Positions 10,146 to 21,882 of a DNA stretch of 64,000 nucleotides are shown in pieces. Within the stretch, counting starts at the first letter, position 1; each line of letters begins with the position of its first letter. Below the pieces are notes generated by a model. The model had not been told where the DNA came from and did not search any database. It saw nothing but the letters and a program-made list of their open reading frames with translations. The translations under genes were made by a program, and so were the position numbers. This stretch comes from Datura wrightii (lineage: Eukaryota; Streptophyta; Magnoliopsida; Solanales; Solanaceae), in the NCBI GenBank assembly GCA_035772735.1, contig JASDFA010000006.1, positions 70,510,001 to 70,574,000 on the forward strand, in the 5' to 3' direction.

Positions 10146-10274
10146 TAATGAGTCATCCCTCAGGAAATGAGTCATACAGTCCTTTGTTGGGACAGTCTGT
10201 GTGATTTTCCCTACTATTTATAAGGGCTCTTCTGTAATTCCTGAGCTCCTAATACCTAAACTACGTCATTTTAA
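10146..10274 (+). repeat. A-family LTR fragment (continuation)
   Basis: Continues the LTR begun at 37 and matches 45376-45506 (cctcaggca...cctaaactatgttgtttta). It is interrupted at 10275 by the 5' LTR of element B; the rest of this LTR is not found in the window. Confidence 0.85.
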
Positions 10275-13200
10275 TGTTACACCCCGTAAGTTCCTATCTT
10301 TTAATCGATGCGAGCAAATGTATGTTGAGAGTTTTGGAGTATGACCATGCGGGAGAAGGCCCGAGGGAGGAATACATGAGTATGAAACTAATCGAGCAGG
10401 AGGCCAAACCCTGAGGCAAGGTGTAAGGGGCGCCGCATAGCACACCACACCTCGGCGTAGGGAGCGGTGCGTCATGCCTCAGCCCTGGTACGATGGGGCG
10501 CGTGCTGCGGACCCCTTGCACTACCCTTACATATATGTGTGTGTGCGTTCAAGTTAAGTCAGATTATTTTGAAACATTTCATAAAATAGACCCACGACCC
10601 CTTCGACGTTTTTTCTAAACTTTCTATCAGTTTATGGAAGAATTACACCGTTAAACTCCATTTAAATACAAATTTGTCTTGGATAACGAATTCCAGGCCT
10701 ATGAGGAATGTCCCTACAGAGTTATTTCTTAGGAATTCGCTAGGAGTACCGGAACCCTGCTGGGTAAAAGTTGTTGGAATAACCTCTAATTGAGTCCTAA
10801 GCGACGAAAAGTTATGGATTAGTATTTCTACCTTGTAGACTCTCGAGAATTTATGATTTTTCAATCGAACTAAACGAAGTTGAATTGGAGTCAATGATCT
10901 TTGAGAGATATTGTTATCTGGCGATGCTTACTATTGAAATAACCTTATTCTCTCAGCATAGAAGCTACAATCAAGTGGAATTATCGGCTGCAGGTTGGAA
11001 CTACTTGGATAAACGAGATTCGCCATTTGAGGTATGTTAAGGCTTATCTCTTTAGCAAGTTATTCTCGTCGTAAAGTGATACGACCTATGCCCTCGAAAT
11101 TAGATAACAATCTAGTATGTTGTGATTAGCTGCTGCTATTAGATAATGATCTTATATGTTGTAATTAGCTACTACTAGTATATAAGGATTATGTATGATA
11201 TGGTTAGCTGCTATAAGACATATTAAGATTATACCATAGTATCCCTCGTCAGGAAAATGTATGTTAAGTATGACTAATGCTGGGTGCGCCATAGAGAGTT
11301 CCCCATTCACCTATTTACCATTTAGAGGTATTTTGATGTTTTATTGTCATTCCATGGCCTTAGAAGTTGATGGTTAGCTGTTTGGCCTGATTTGGTAAGT
11401 TGGACAGCATATGGCATAGCCAGGCGACATAACTATCAGTTTGATGCCTATATTGTTAGTAAAGCTCGCTCAGAGGCCATTGGCTTACCTTGACGTCCCC
11501 GAGCCAGAATCTTGATAGGGTGGTCTTATCTTTGAGTTGATGGCACCAGGTTTCCTAAGGAACTAAGCGACAGCTTGCCGTATGATTGGCTACTGTCAGT
11601 GACTGTTAGCTTCAGCCGACTTAATGTTTTTCATATAGGTTGCTCAGGAAATCATCTCAGTTGTTACAAGTTTGATTGCCTAGCTGATACCCTAAGGAGG
11701 GAACCTTATTAGTAGTCATATGTGGGGCCAATGCCCAAGGATACCCTTATAGAGGCCAGGTATATGTTGCCGCAAAGGGCTAGGTCTAGATATACCCACC
11801 TATGAAGCTAGGAATCATCTAGAGGAGCCATCTAATATTTGAACAGATCAAGGTAGTGTTTAGGGGACTAGAACCTTAGTATCACAGCACTACCTTCAGG
11901 CTAAGAGTTATAGCAAGCTGCCTGTGGAAGATTAGGGCTAACGGCTTTGGAGCATGTTCGATTAGTAGCAGACCTACAGTCATTCTAAGCAAAGAAACTA
12001 AGTATTTGATCGCCTGCGACCTTACTATTCGCTTATGAGCTATCATTGTCCCATCATGATCATCATACTATCGCTTAGGTCACCCGGACCCTGTACTTCT
12101 CTGTCTTAGTTAACGGAGGTTGTAATTGCTGCCAGGACCCTTTGTTCAGGTGTAGGCACACTAGGTGTGCCTATTCGCAACATATAGACTATTCTAGGAG
12201 CGATTAGTGGTCGCATTAGGCCTAAGGAGCCAGATACGCCTTTGAATGACTAGATTTGTAGATTGTAACCTAGTGTCCCTAGTTGGGGTAGACCGTATTT
12301 CATATTGTCTCTCACCACAATCAGCTAAGAGGCTGCTAGATGTACGAAGTGCTTATGGAGCTATAAACTTCTTACTGAGCTACGATGTTGCTAATTCTTA
12401 TGGAGCTATAGATTGCTTACAGATCTACTTAATCACTTACGGAGCCATATATTATCTGTAAGGACTAAAGTAGAGCCTAGGGGGCCATATTGAAGTCCAT
12501 TCAATTTTGGACTTCTTCTACACCATAGCGGCATTACAGACCCTTTGTAGAGCCTTGTGCGCTTGAGGTGCTCACACTGGAGCGAAAAGGCCTGAACTCA
12601 GTTACAAGAGCCCAGAAGGCTCCGGTATAGTCTCAAGAGACCAGGTATGTTCAGTTATAGTTACTTTCAGGGGCTCAGGGGCACTAATAGGAGTATATAG
12701 ATTGATTGGTGGCTGCCGAGAGTTATGGGGGCCCAGGTAGGTTATCTCTGTGTTGATTGTATCCTCCAGGCTTATGGGGGCCAGGTCAGGTTCTTGTCTG
12801 CATACTTGCTTGCTAGCTATAGCTTATAAATGTATAGTCATACAACTTTATCTCTTGTTCGTATAGTGGGTTGCTAGATGCAGGTCATGGATAAGAAAGC
12901 TCACAGGTTAACTTCTGCCCTTTTCACCGATTACTTTAAGCTCTTTATCAGCTTCTATTCAGCTTTTATTACTGCCTTACATATTTAGTACATATTGTAC
13001 TGACGCCTACGCATGGGGTGTTTTATACTTTCCTGCAGGTTTAGACAAACAGGTTTCGGGACCTCCTAGCAGCTATTCAGAGTCAGCAGATTGGCTAGCT
13101 CCTTTCATTCGGAGTTGCCAGGTTGTAGAGGTTTACCTGTCTTTTATTTGTGTAGAATTTAGGTACGCCGGGGCCCTTTTCCAACCAATATTTTCACTCT

Positions 13201-13612
13201 TAGAGGCTTGCAGACTACAGTTTTCAGTTAGTTTTTTGTGTTGTCCATGTGGGGCCTATATTTGTTGTATTTTGTATGTTATCCGTGTGGGGCCTAGTGT
13301 AGCTTTCAGTTAGCAGCCTCATTAGCGGTAGTTGGTGGATGTCTTTCTTTCTGTTATGACTAGACAGCATGGTGGTCTTGTCGGCCCGTATACGATCCCT
13401 TTATTATTATGTTGTTGGGTTAGCTATCTTCTTTTACAGGATTGCTATGTGGCCTTTTTGTCACGAGGTTGTATTTGTGCCGAGATGTAGCTAGTTATTT
13501 TCTTGATTGTGAGTTGCTAGCAAGCACCAGAGGTGCATATGTCCAGTCAGGTCAGGCCAAGTCCTAGTATGACATTAGGTCCCAGTCATGCGTCCTAAGG
13601 TGGGGTGTGACA
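10275..13612 (+). repeat. Element B 5' LTR
   Basis: Starts TGTTACACCCCGTAAG and ends GGGGTGTGACA. The first half aligns with 43154-44909. It has tandem 39-base repeats (11101-11217), several 'ttatggagctata' words at 12350-12450, and the stem TAGTAC...GTACTGA at 12986-13003 shared with other Tekay-type LTRs here. No gene is visible in it; frames such as 10294-10521 are chance. Confidence 0.88.
11101..11217 (+). repeat. three tandem 39-base repeats in B LTR
   Basis: Units start tagataacaatctagtatgt, agataatgatcttatatgtt and agtatataaggattatgtat, each ending in a ttagctgct-like stretch. The 3' LTR has the same three units at 43977-44093, so the array is older than the insertion. Confidence 0.75.
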
Positions 13613-13616
13613 AACT

Positions 13617-13628
13617 TGGTATTAGAGA
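13617..13628 (+). other. primer binding site of B (initiator tRNA-Met type)
   Basis: TGGTATTAGAGA lies 5 bases past the LTR end. It is a decayed form of TGGTATCAGAGC, which complements plant initiator tRNA-Met and is intact in C and D. Confidence 0.75.
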
Positions 13629-15953
13629 AACGTCGTATCCTAGGGAGTCTGCAAGCCGTGTCTAGTAGGATCTTATTTATAAATGTGTTGTGCACCACAT
13701 TTTATAAGCAGAGAGCTACGAGGATGATAGTACTGTTACCCTTTCTTCTTCTCGGATCGTGCTATAGAGCAGAATTGTATAGTGTTTGAGTCCCTAAGCT
13801 TACATTGTTATGTCTGTCTAGAATGATGTTTGATATGAGACAGACTACAGGTAGCTGTAAGTTAGATACAGCAGTAGGAGAGGGTACCAGCGGGGTGCCA
13901 CAACTGGGGGACAACCTAGCTTGAGGCGAAAAGGGACATCTCTTCAAATCTCCCCAGCATCCTCTCGGGGTGCCAAGAACCTTATAAGGTAATAGACATG
14001 CCAGCACCATTGTCTATTCTTCCTACACTCTCAGATTAGGAGGTCAGGAGTGTAATATATATGTTGGCTCATTTAGTATCTATTCAGTATCGAACAAGGG
14101 CAATAGTTAATGTTGGGTTACTTGAGATATATGAAGGATTGTGTAATTGAGAGGTTTTTACCTCCAACCCTTTAGAGTTTGTTGAGTTTCGTTCCTTCTC
14201 CCCGTTATAGAATCATATGGTTATTTTCCGCCTCCCAGCCTCTTCTCAGTATAACAGAGAGCGTACGTATTGATGCTATATTGTCAGGAGTAAGTAGTAA
14301 AGGAGGGCTAGATCCGCTGATTCTTAGGGGGGGTCAGAAAAGAGGTCAAGACCACTAGTACTTAAATAAGCCACTAGACCTTCACTACAATAAAGATTAG
14401 GATAACAGGTAAGATTGCTAGGAGCAACCAAGTACAAGTGAGAGTCCATAAGCAGTAGGCTCCTAGTAATAGTAGAGCTCAAGTTATAAATAGACTAATC
14501 CCATCGCAGTGTGTGGACGGTGGTAGGGGATATTTGGAGAATAATATCTATGGCCCCAGTTTGTTATGTTGAAGGACAGAGCGTTATATGATGGGCACCG
14601 GCTCGAGTGCGAGTCATGACGATATAGTATGTAAAGTTGGCTAGTAATATCTTTGTCTGCACGGTGCATGGGGCATGGACCCCGTATCTCAACCTATAGA
14701 AGTAAGGGTCATACATGAACATCTAGCTCTGGAGGAGAATAGAACCACCTCTAGGCTGTAGCAGACTAATAGAGCTTGGAATCACCGTTAAATGTCCAGA
14801 AATGAGCATTAGGCTGACATTTAAAGAATAGTGAGATTGTGACCTAGAATACTACAATATCACCTCTAGTGGTAGAGGCAAAAGAGTGACGGTACGGAGG
14901 CCCTATCCTAGTACAGCCCAATGACAAGGCCCAGTAGGAAGTCATCGGCCTTCGAGATAATAGTTGGCGGACTCTTGAGACCAAGAGATCAACTCTGTGT
15001 TCCAAATGTGGCAGGGCTTTGTTAATAGACTGTAGAAAAGGTACACCAAGTCCGTTATTCCCTCCACCCGGGTTTGACAAAAATGCATCAGGTTATAAAA
15101 GAGAACTACTAGTGGGATGGGAAGAAGAAAGATATTATTGAGTTGTGGAATAAAGCTTAAATGGCCAACAAAGAGAGGTTGGACATCAGAAATCGGGCAG
15201 TCTAATTCAGGAGATAGTCTTGCCTGTATGAAAGTGGGAAGTAGTCATTATGAATAGAGCTATAGGATTACATCATGCTAGGTGTAAATTTCACCCTATT
15301 TGAGTCATTGTTGAAAGGATAATGAGATCAACTCATTTCTTGCCGGTCAGAATCACATTTCAGCTAAAGATTACACTGAGTTAAATACTAAAGAGATAGT
15401 CCGGCTACATGATGTCCCAGTGTCTATTAAATTCTGACCGAGACGCACAACTCACAACTAGATTTTGGAAAAGGTGTCAGAACATATTGGGATGCAAGTT
15501 AATTTGAGTACAGCTTCTCGTCCCTTGATAGATGGCCAAGCAGAGCACACAATTCAGACGCCCGGAGATGTGTTATGAGTGGAAGTGCAGGTATGAAGCA
15601 GGTAAGTTAGGGATAACTGAACCGGGCATACTACATTAGTTAGGGGGGAAAGTTAAAATTATAAAAGATATGTACCGGCAGCCCAGATCATCAAAAGTCC
15701 TATTCTAACATATGGCGTAGGGACTTAAGGATTGAAGCAGAGACTAGATATTCCTAAAAAATTTTCCAACAAAGGGCGTTGTGAGATTTGGCGAGAGGGG
15801 TAAGCTCAGCCCTAGATTCACTAAGCTATACCAGATCCTTAAGTAGACTATGATTTAGAGCTGTGTTCGGAGGATATGATCAGTTTATCAACAAAATGCT
15901 AGCACGAAGGGACCATTCACGGATTATCCCAGTTGAGAAGGCCCATGTTACAG
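13629..15953 (+). pseudogene. degraded gag-pol remains of element B
   Basis: No long frame survives. Translating piecewise, 15100-15600 resembles Ty3 integrase: STHFLPVRI near 15336, then 'FWKRCQNILGCKL' and 'DGQAEHTIQT' near 15535-15565. The stretch 13629-14500 has the gag-leader style of the other Tekay elements (agagtctgcaagccg...). Clear blocks of reverse transcriptase are missing. Confidence 0.65.
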
Positions 15954-15958
15954 AAGAG
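15954..15958. repeat. target-site duplication AAGAG, left copy of C
   Basis: AAGAG precedes the TG of the C 5' LTR and recurs exactly at 42663-42667 after the C 3' LTR. Confidence 0.95.
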
Positions 15959-18437
15959 TGTAAAACCCCGAAACTTTCCCAGACCAAATTTAGACATTGC
16001 ATGAAAAAACACAGAAACTAGAAATTTTTTTGTCTTAGACGACCCCCACAACAGACTGTTGGTGGAACTAACTTCCAGGGGGAACAATGAGACATAGGAT
16101 GACTTGTTGTTCCTAACAATAAGCCATCTTGTCGTCCCTTGAATCCCGGGTTCAGGGGTCTACCGGACCCTTCCTTGAGACAATGAGGGGAAACAACAGC
16201 CCGTGGTAGACATCAATGAGCCGTTGTGACCATCCATTGTCTTCTTCCAGGCCCTGCAGTGTAGACCACGAGTCTATACAATGACCCATTGGTCCTACCA
16301 ACAAGTTGTGTTGACCGTTGTTCCAAGGCCCTATTTTCTCACCAGTACCAACGATAGGTTTCAACGGCCCGTTGTTTTTTGAAACGGAACATTGTAACCT
16401 ACCATGGAACAACTCTAGTAAACCTAGTTTCTGACCCAGAAACCACGGCTGAATTCAATGGGTCGTCGTTTTGACCAACGACCCATTCTGAGGCCTATGG
16501 GTTTCTGTTGGCCAGATTTCAGTTTTAGTTCCCAGGGTTACATTTGTAATTTCCCACCTTTTTAATCCCTAAATCATGTCGTTTTAGGTTCACTTAGGAG
16601 GGAAAAAAGGGAATAGAACGACATTTCCCCTTCACGTTCACTCATCCTCTCAGAATTAGAACATAAAAATAGACAGGGAGTTCAGAACAACAGCTAGGGC
16701 AAACGTCAACCTTCTAAATTTTTCCCAGAGATTTTCACATGAGTTTCTTCTACAGGTATGTGGAAATTCAGCAAGGAGATTGTTCTTCCCTTGCGTCCCC
16801 CAGAATCCTCTATTAGTTAACTTTTATTCCTAGCCCTGAACTTACGAAATTTAAGATATTGTTATTTGTTCATGATTAATTCTTCTGGAACCCTAATTTA
16901 TGTTCATTGTAGTTAATATCCACTGATTTGTGACTAAAATGATGCCTACTCTAGTGAAGTAGGATTTTTGCCTAACTTTTGGAGCAGAAACTAGAGTCCT
17001 GTGTGTTTGTTGACTTATTGAATCATGTTTGAAAAATCCTTCAAAGTTAGGAAATTCCTACAGTAATTGTATGCATCAGAAACTCAGTCTCAGCTAGAAA
17101 TTTATTTTCTCAGTATCATTCAAGAATGTCAGTTCAATGTCAGTCACAGTATTAGAATCTTTCAGTGTTAGTCAGTAATGTCAGCTGATCAATTTGATTA
17201 TAGTCCTTTCTCAAGGTGTCAGTGGTGCCTCTCAGTTATCAGACCTAGACTCAGATTACAATTATTTGGTCCATCAGGCGGTCATGACCTTCCAATTATA
17301 GCTCTGACCAGCCCTCGGACCCTAGTTCAGTTATTAGTTGTTCTCTAGACGGTTAGGACTCTTCCAGATAAGCAGCTCCAACCAGTCTTAGAACTCAGTT
17401 TCCAAATCTGGTCCTATAAGATGCTCAGGGAACTCTCTGACAGTATCCCTGGTTCAGTATAGTCTTGGACCCCAGTATCGAGCTATCCGCTTGTCAGCAG
17501 TAGTAGTAATAGGATTATCCAGTGGGAGTAGGACTTAGCACCGAATAGGCCGGGTTCCAGCGCACCCAATTTCTAGAACTACATTGCCACCGTAGGCTAT
17601 ATATTTACTTGGCCTCATGGCCCCTTTGATAGTGATTCTCATAGTCCATGCCTTTATACCCTGGCAAGGTATATTGGCTCCTACTGCTGGGCCGTATACA
17701 TCAGAATCCACGCATAGCTCACGTGGTTATATGTCAGTAATAGCCTCTCCCACTAGTCAGTTCAGTTTACTCTCAAATTCTTCAGTCTAGATCAGTTCAG
17801 TGTAGTATTTCAGACTCAGTATCTCAGACTTAGGGCATGTTTATAACCATCATCCAAGGTAACTTTTGACCATATCAGTTTTATACCAGTTGTGTCAATT
17901 TTCAGCAATTTCAGTTGGTCCTTTCATGTTGTATTAGTTCATTACCAGTTCTAACATGTTATTCATGTTTCTCTCACTTACTCAGTACATTCAAAGTAAT
18001 GAAGCATACTTTTATGCTGTATCGTTTCATGATACAACTGCAGGTTCTCAGACTCAGTACCGCTAGATGTCGCAGTTCAGATTCTCCATCTCAACAATTG
18101 AAGTGTGAGTCCTCATCATCCGAGGGCATTATTTCTTTCTTTCAGTCATATCTTAGTTTCAGTTAGACTTAGAGTTAGCTGGGGGCTTGTCCCAGCAACT
18201 CCTTAGTTAGATGGCTTTCAGACAGACATGATTTTCAGATTTTCCAGTATTATTCAAGTGTTTTGAATTTTATGATTTCAAACTTGTCTTTCATAAACGT
18301 TTTTATGATTTTATTTAAAAGTTTCGTTGTGCATGTTTACTCAGAATGCTAGTGAATGATAGATTAGGGGTTGACTTGGGGTCACTTGTGGCTTCAAGTA
18401 CCATGTTACGTCCAGGGTGTAGACTTGGGGCATGACA
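15959..18437 (+). repeat. Element C 5' LTR
   Basis: 2479 bases, TGTAAAACCCC to GCATGACA. The first ~550 bases hold many near-palindromes of the type CAACGGCCCGTTG (16355-16370 is the clearest). A stem pair at 17982-18002 and 18018-18036 (tgtatc...gataca) is shared with D, A and G. No gene is seen. Confidence 0.93.
18018..18036 (+). other. conserved LTR stem-loop (C)
   Basis: TGTATC-GTTTCAT-GATACA can form a 6-bp stem. The same hairpin is in the 3' LTR (42245-42263) and in D (35596-35614) as TGTATCA-TTTCA-TGATACA. Confidence 0.6.
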
Positions 18438-18441
18438 AACT

Positions 18442-18453
18442 TGGTATCAGAGC
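18442..18453 (+). other. primer binding site of C
   Basis: TGGTATCAGAGC, exact complement of the 3' end of plant initiator tRNA-Met, four bases past the LTR end. Confidence 0.9.
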
Positions 18454-18657
18454 ACTAGGTTTAGAGTGTCTTTGGAATGTCTAAAAGCCGCATCGAGTAG
18501 AGTCCTTTTTATGGGTGTGAAGCGCGCCACACTTATGGCGACGAGGCTACGAGATGTTATTAGGAAAATTTCCTTTTATTCATATTCTTTATCGTGTGTC
18601 AAAGTTCAATTCCAAAAATGTTCTTCTAATTCGTGCTTTGTTTCGTTTCAGTGAACC

Positions 18658-19237
18658 ATGCCTCCCAGATGCGGTAATGGAAGGAGGCTCAGAAATGCTA
18701 ATAGATCTTCCCCACCAGCTCCGGTAGCTCCTCAAGATGATTCGGTTTCTACCGCAGAGTTTAGAGCAGCCATTCAGTTATTGGCTCAAACCGTGACCAA
18801 TCAAGTTAATCAGCAGGTTGTACCAATGAACACAAATGGGTCCGCGGCAGTTGCTCGGGTATGAGATTTACCCAGATGAATCCTCCGGATTTCCATGGAA
18901 CAAAGGTGAGGGAGGATCCCCAAGAGTTTGCAGATGAGGTCAGGAAAATTACCCGTATTGTGGGTGTCAGACCCTCCGAGAGTGCTGACCTGGCTACCCA
19001 TCAGCTTAAATGGTAGCCCAGGTTTGGAATGAGTAGTGGAAGGAGGGGCAACCAGCAGGAGCAGGACCGGTGGAGTGGGAGGATTTCCACACGACTTTCT
19101 TGGATTGGTTTTTCCCCCGAGAGCTGAGGGAGGCGAAGATGGCAGAATTTATGAACCTGCAACAGGGCAATAGGACAGTGGAGGAGTATGGTCTGGTGTT
19201 TACCAGGTTATCAAAGCATGCTCCAGAGATGGTAGCT
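18658..19237 (+). pseudogene. gag: Element C gag, first part
   Basis: Starts at ATG 18658 (MPPRCGNGRR). It reads through 'STAEFRAAIQLLAQTVTNQV', then a frameshift near 18862, 'NPPDFHGTKV', and after further shifts 'FFPRELREAKMAEFMNLQQG' to 'KHAPEMVA', the usual Tekay gag order. It is cut at about 19237 by element D and resumes at 36001. Confidence 0.85.
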
Positions 19238-21308
19238 CCAGGTCACAGAACAACACGTGAGGTTGGTCGTGAGGAGTGTCCACGAGTTGTGAGGTGACTC
19301 ATGGTCAGCATGGTTTGGAAAGTCCTGAGTGAGGAGGCCACGGGCCTGACCACTAGTCGTAGTTAGACCTCACGACTCATGAGGTCACTCGTAGTCTACC
19401 TTGGATGTGTTGGCAAGTCGGGATGGGTAATGTAGGCCACGAAAGGTGACCACGAGTCGTGGTCTGAACTCACGATTCATGAAGTCACCCGTGGGGTCCC
19501 CTTGGATGTTTGGGCAGTGGACTCAACGGACCATGGCCACAAGTCGTTCCCTGTGGCAATGACCCGTTAGGTCCCTCGTGGGGACTGGCGACCAGAAATT
19601 TCCTGCATTTTAATAAGGGTGTTTTCGTAATTTCCTAAGTCCCTAAGGCCTAAACTACATCGTTTTGGATATGTTTCTGAATTAGATAAGATGGGTTAAG
19701 CCCTTTATGCATGCCCATTCTCATGCAAAAGCTTAGAGAGGTTTTTGGGAGATTCAAGGCCTTCTTCGCCAAATTTGCATCAATTTCATTATGGGTGTTC
19801 AAGGAACTTTAAGTCCATCTATTCCCAGGTATGTAGGGTTTTAAAATGGGTGAAATTCTTCATCTCCCATATCTAATTTCGATTTAAATCATGAATCCTC
19901 CTATTTAAGTCTATGGGGTTTTACTCAAATGCATGAAAATGTGATTTCTCTTTATGGATATGATTTGATTGAGTTTTAATTATTGAATTATGAATGGTGG
20001 GCAGGTTTTATCATTATTTTCCTTTAATCATGTTTCAAGCTTTTAAATCCAAATTGCCCATTTACTGAAAGTTCATGGAAGTTATGTTTTATGATGAATA
20101 CTCTATAATTTGAGTTTATTGATGATGGAAAAGCATGATTTTCTAGTTACCCATGTTTATGAGCATATTTTGAAATTATTGAGTATGATAAAGTAATTGG
20201 CAATGCCCACATGTTGAAGAATGATCTACGATTTATGAAACGAATTACATGATTCATCTATTTATGATGTTGGCCGATGAAAAGGGCTTTGATTCTTGGC
20301 TAAGAATGTTTTAAAGGGGATCAATGATGATAAATGTTATATCTTAGCCAATGAATTTTAATGCATGATATTATTGAGTTATGTATGAGCCTATATGCAT
20401 ATTTTTGGGAGTTGTGTCTAGCACCGAGCAGCGCGACATTCAAAGGACTACGCCGGTGTCTCATAACCATGTGCCACCATGGGTTTGTAAATGATATGAT
20501 GTATTGATAATGATCTCCTCAGAATATGATATCACTCCTTATGCAGGACCCTCGTCTGGCAAGCAATGGTCGGCTCTACCCACTTGAACGAGATAGTGGG
20601 GCATCATGAAAGGCTCTACCATGATTATGTCAGTTATGATGAGTCCTCCCATTGTTTCGCATGTTTTATGAATTGTTATATTTATGTTATTGACTCAAGT
20701 TATGTTTGACAAGTTTACTTACGATTATTTTTATGAATGCTTTACCAATGATTTGAAAGCCTTGAACCTTATGTTTTCTCACGAAGTTTATTATATATGT
20801 CTAATGTCCTTGTCTTGTGTTACTTATGAGATTTGTTTTACTTTTAAATGTCCATTTTACTTACCTTTCGTACTCAGTACATTCCACGTACTGACCGCAT
20901 ACTTTCTAGGTTGTACCTTTTCATCATACAGGGTCCGTCTCAGGCTCATCCTCATCCTTAGTCCATCTCAGCTTACGCTTCTAGCTTATTGGTGAGTCCT
21001 CATGTTCCGAGGGCCGTTTGATTGACTTTCATGTTTTTTATGTTTAGTTTTGGTTGGGTTAGTTGGGGATGTTGTCCCATCAACCCATCTTATGTATTAG
21101 AGGCTTTCAGACAAGTATGTAGTGCTCTGCTGTGTATACGCCCAGTGTTTCTTGATTTTATGATATAATTACGTTCGCTATGTTTTATGATTATCATTCC
21201 TCTTATTTGAACAAGATTAGTTATATGCATGTTCCATGGGTCAACTTGGGGTCTCTCGGGGTCCCTTGTCCCGTGTCTACGATCCAGGTGTATGTTCAGG
21301 TCATGACA
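19238..21308 (+). repeat. Element D 5' LTR (start missing)
   Basis: Aligns with 33923-35995 to the terminal TGACA. Near 19457 it has a perfect palindrome GACCACGA-G-TCGTGGTC. The stem TCAGTAC-ATTCCAC-GTACTGA is perfect at 20874-20894. No gene is seen. Confidence 0.88.
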
Positions 21309-21312
21309 AACT

Positions 21313-21324
21313 TGGTATCAGAGC
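21313..21324 (+). other. primer binding site of D
   Basis: TGGTATCAGAGC, exact match to the initiator tRNA-Met primer, four bases past the LTR. Confidence 0.9.
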
Positions 21325-21519
21325 AATAGGTTTCGATGTATTCTAGGGAGTCTAGAAGCCGCATTAGGTAGAGTGTTTTTCATGGATGTTAAGCGTGCCA
21401 CACTTATGACGAAGAGGCTACTAAACATTTAGGAATTGTTCCCTTCTTTCATGTTCTATGTCGTGCGATGAAAAGCCTTTACATCCTCCTAATTCACGCG
21501 ATTCGCAATTTGCAGAATT

Positions 21520-21882
21520 ATGGCTCCTAGAAGAATGAAACAGAAGGAGGAATAGAAATGATGAAGGCCACGGAGATGGAAATGACCATAGGCATCAGCA
21601 AGCCCCACCTGTTCAGGAGCCCCAGGCACCAAAGCCAGCTGCCCACGCTGAGTTTCAGGCGGCTATTCAGATGTTGGCGCAGGCCTTGATCGCTCAGGTC
21701 AACCAATAGGCTGTTGGGCGCAGGTCCAGTAGAATGGCAATGTAGAGGCGGCTCGAATTAGAGAATTCTTGAGGATGAACCCTTCTGAGTTCACGGGATC
21801 AAAGGTGGATGAGGATCCACACGAGTTCATTGAATGGATCTTGAAGGTCACTTAGGTTATAGGGGTGACAAATGGGTAGTGT
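21520..21882 (+). pseudogene. gag: Element D gag, first part
   Basis: ATG at 21520 (MAPRRMKQKEE then stop). In shifted frames it continues 'NVEAARIREFLRMNPSEF' and 'GSKVDEDPHEFIEWILKVT'. It is broken off at about 21882 where E' begins in mid-gag. About 120 gag codons are missing between here and 29586. Confidence 0.75.

Noticed and set aside
10266..10521. Short minus-strand frames in the B LTR
   Set aside because: Noncoding LTR start; the copy at 43154 breaks the reading frames.
11101..11217. Possible CRISPR-like or satellite array
   Set aside because: Three degenerate direct repeats without spacers inside an LTR, present in both LTRs of one element. It is an LTR-internal repeat.
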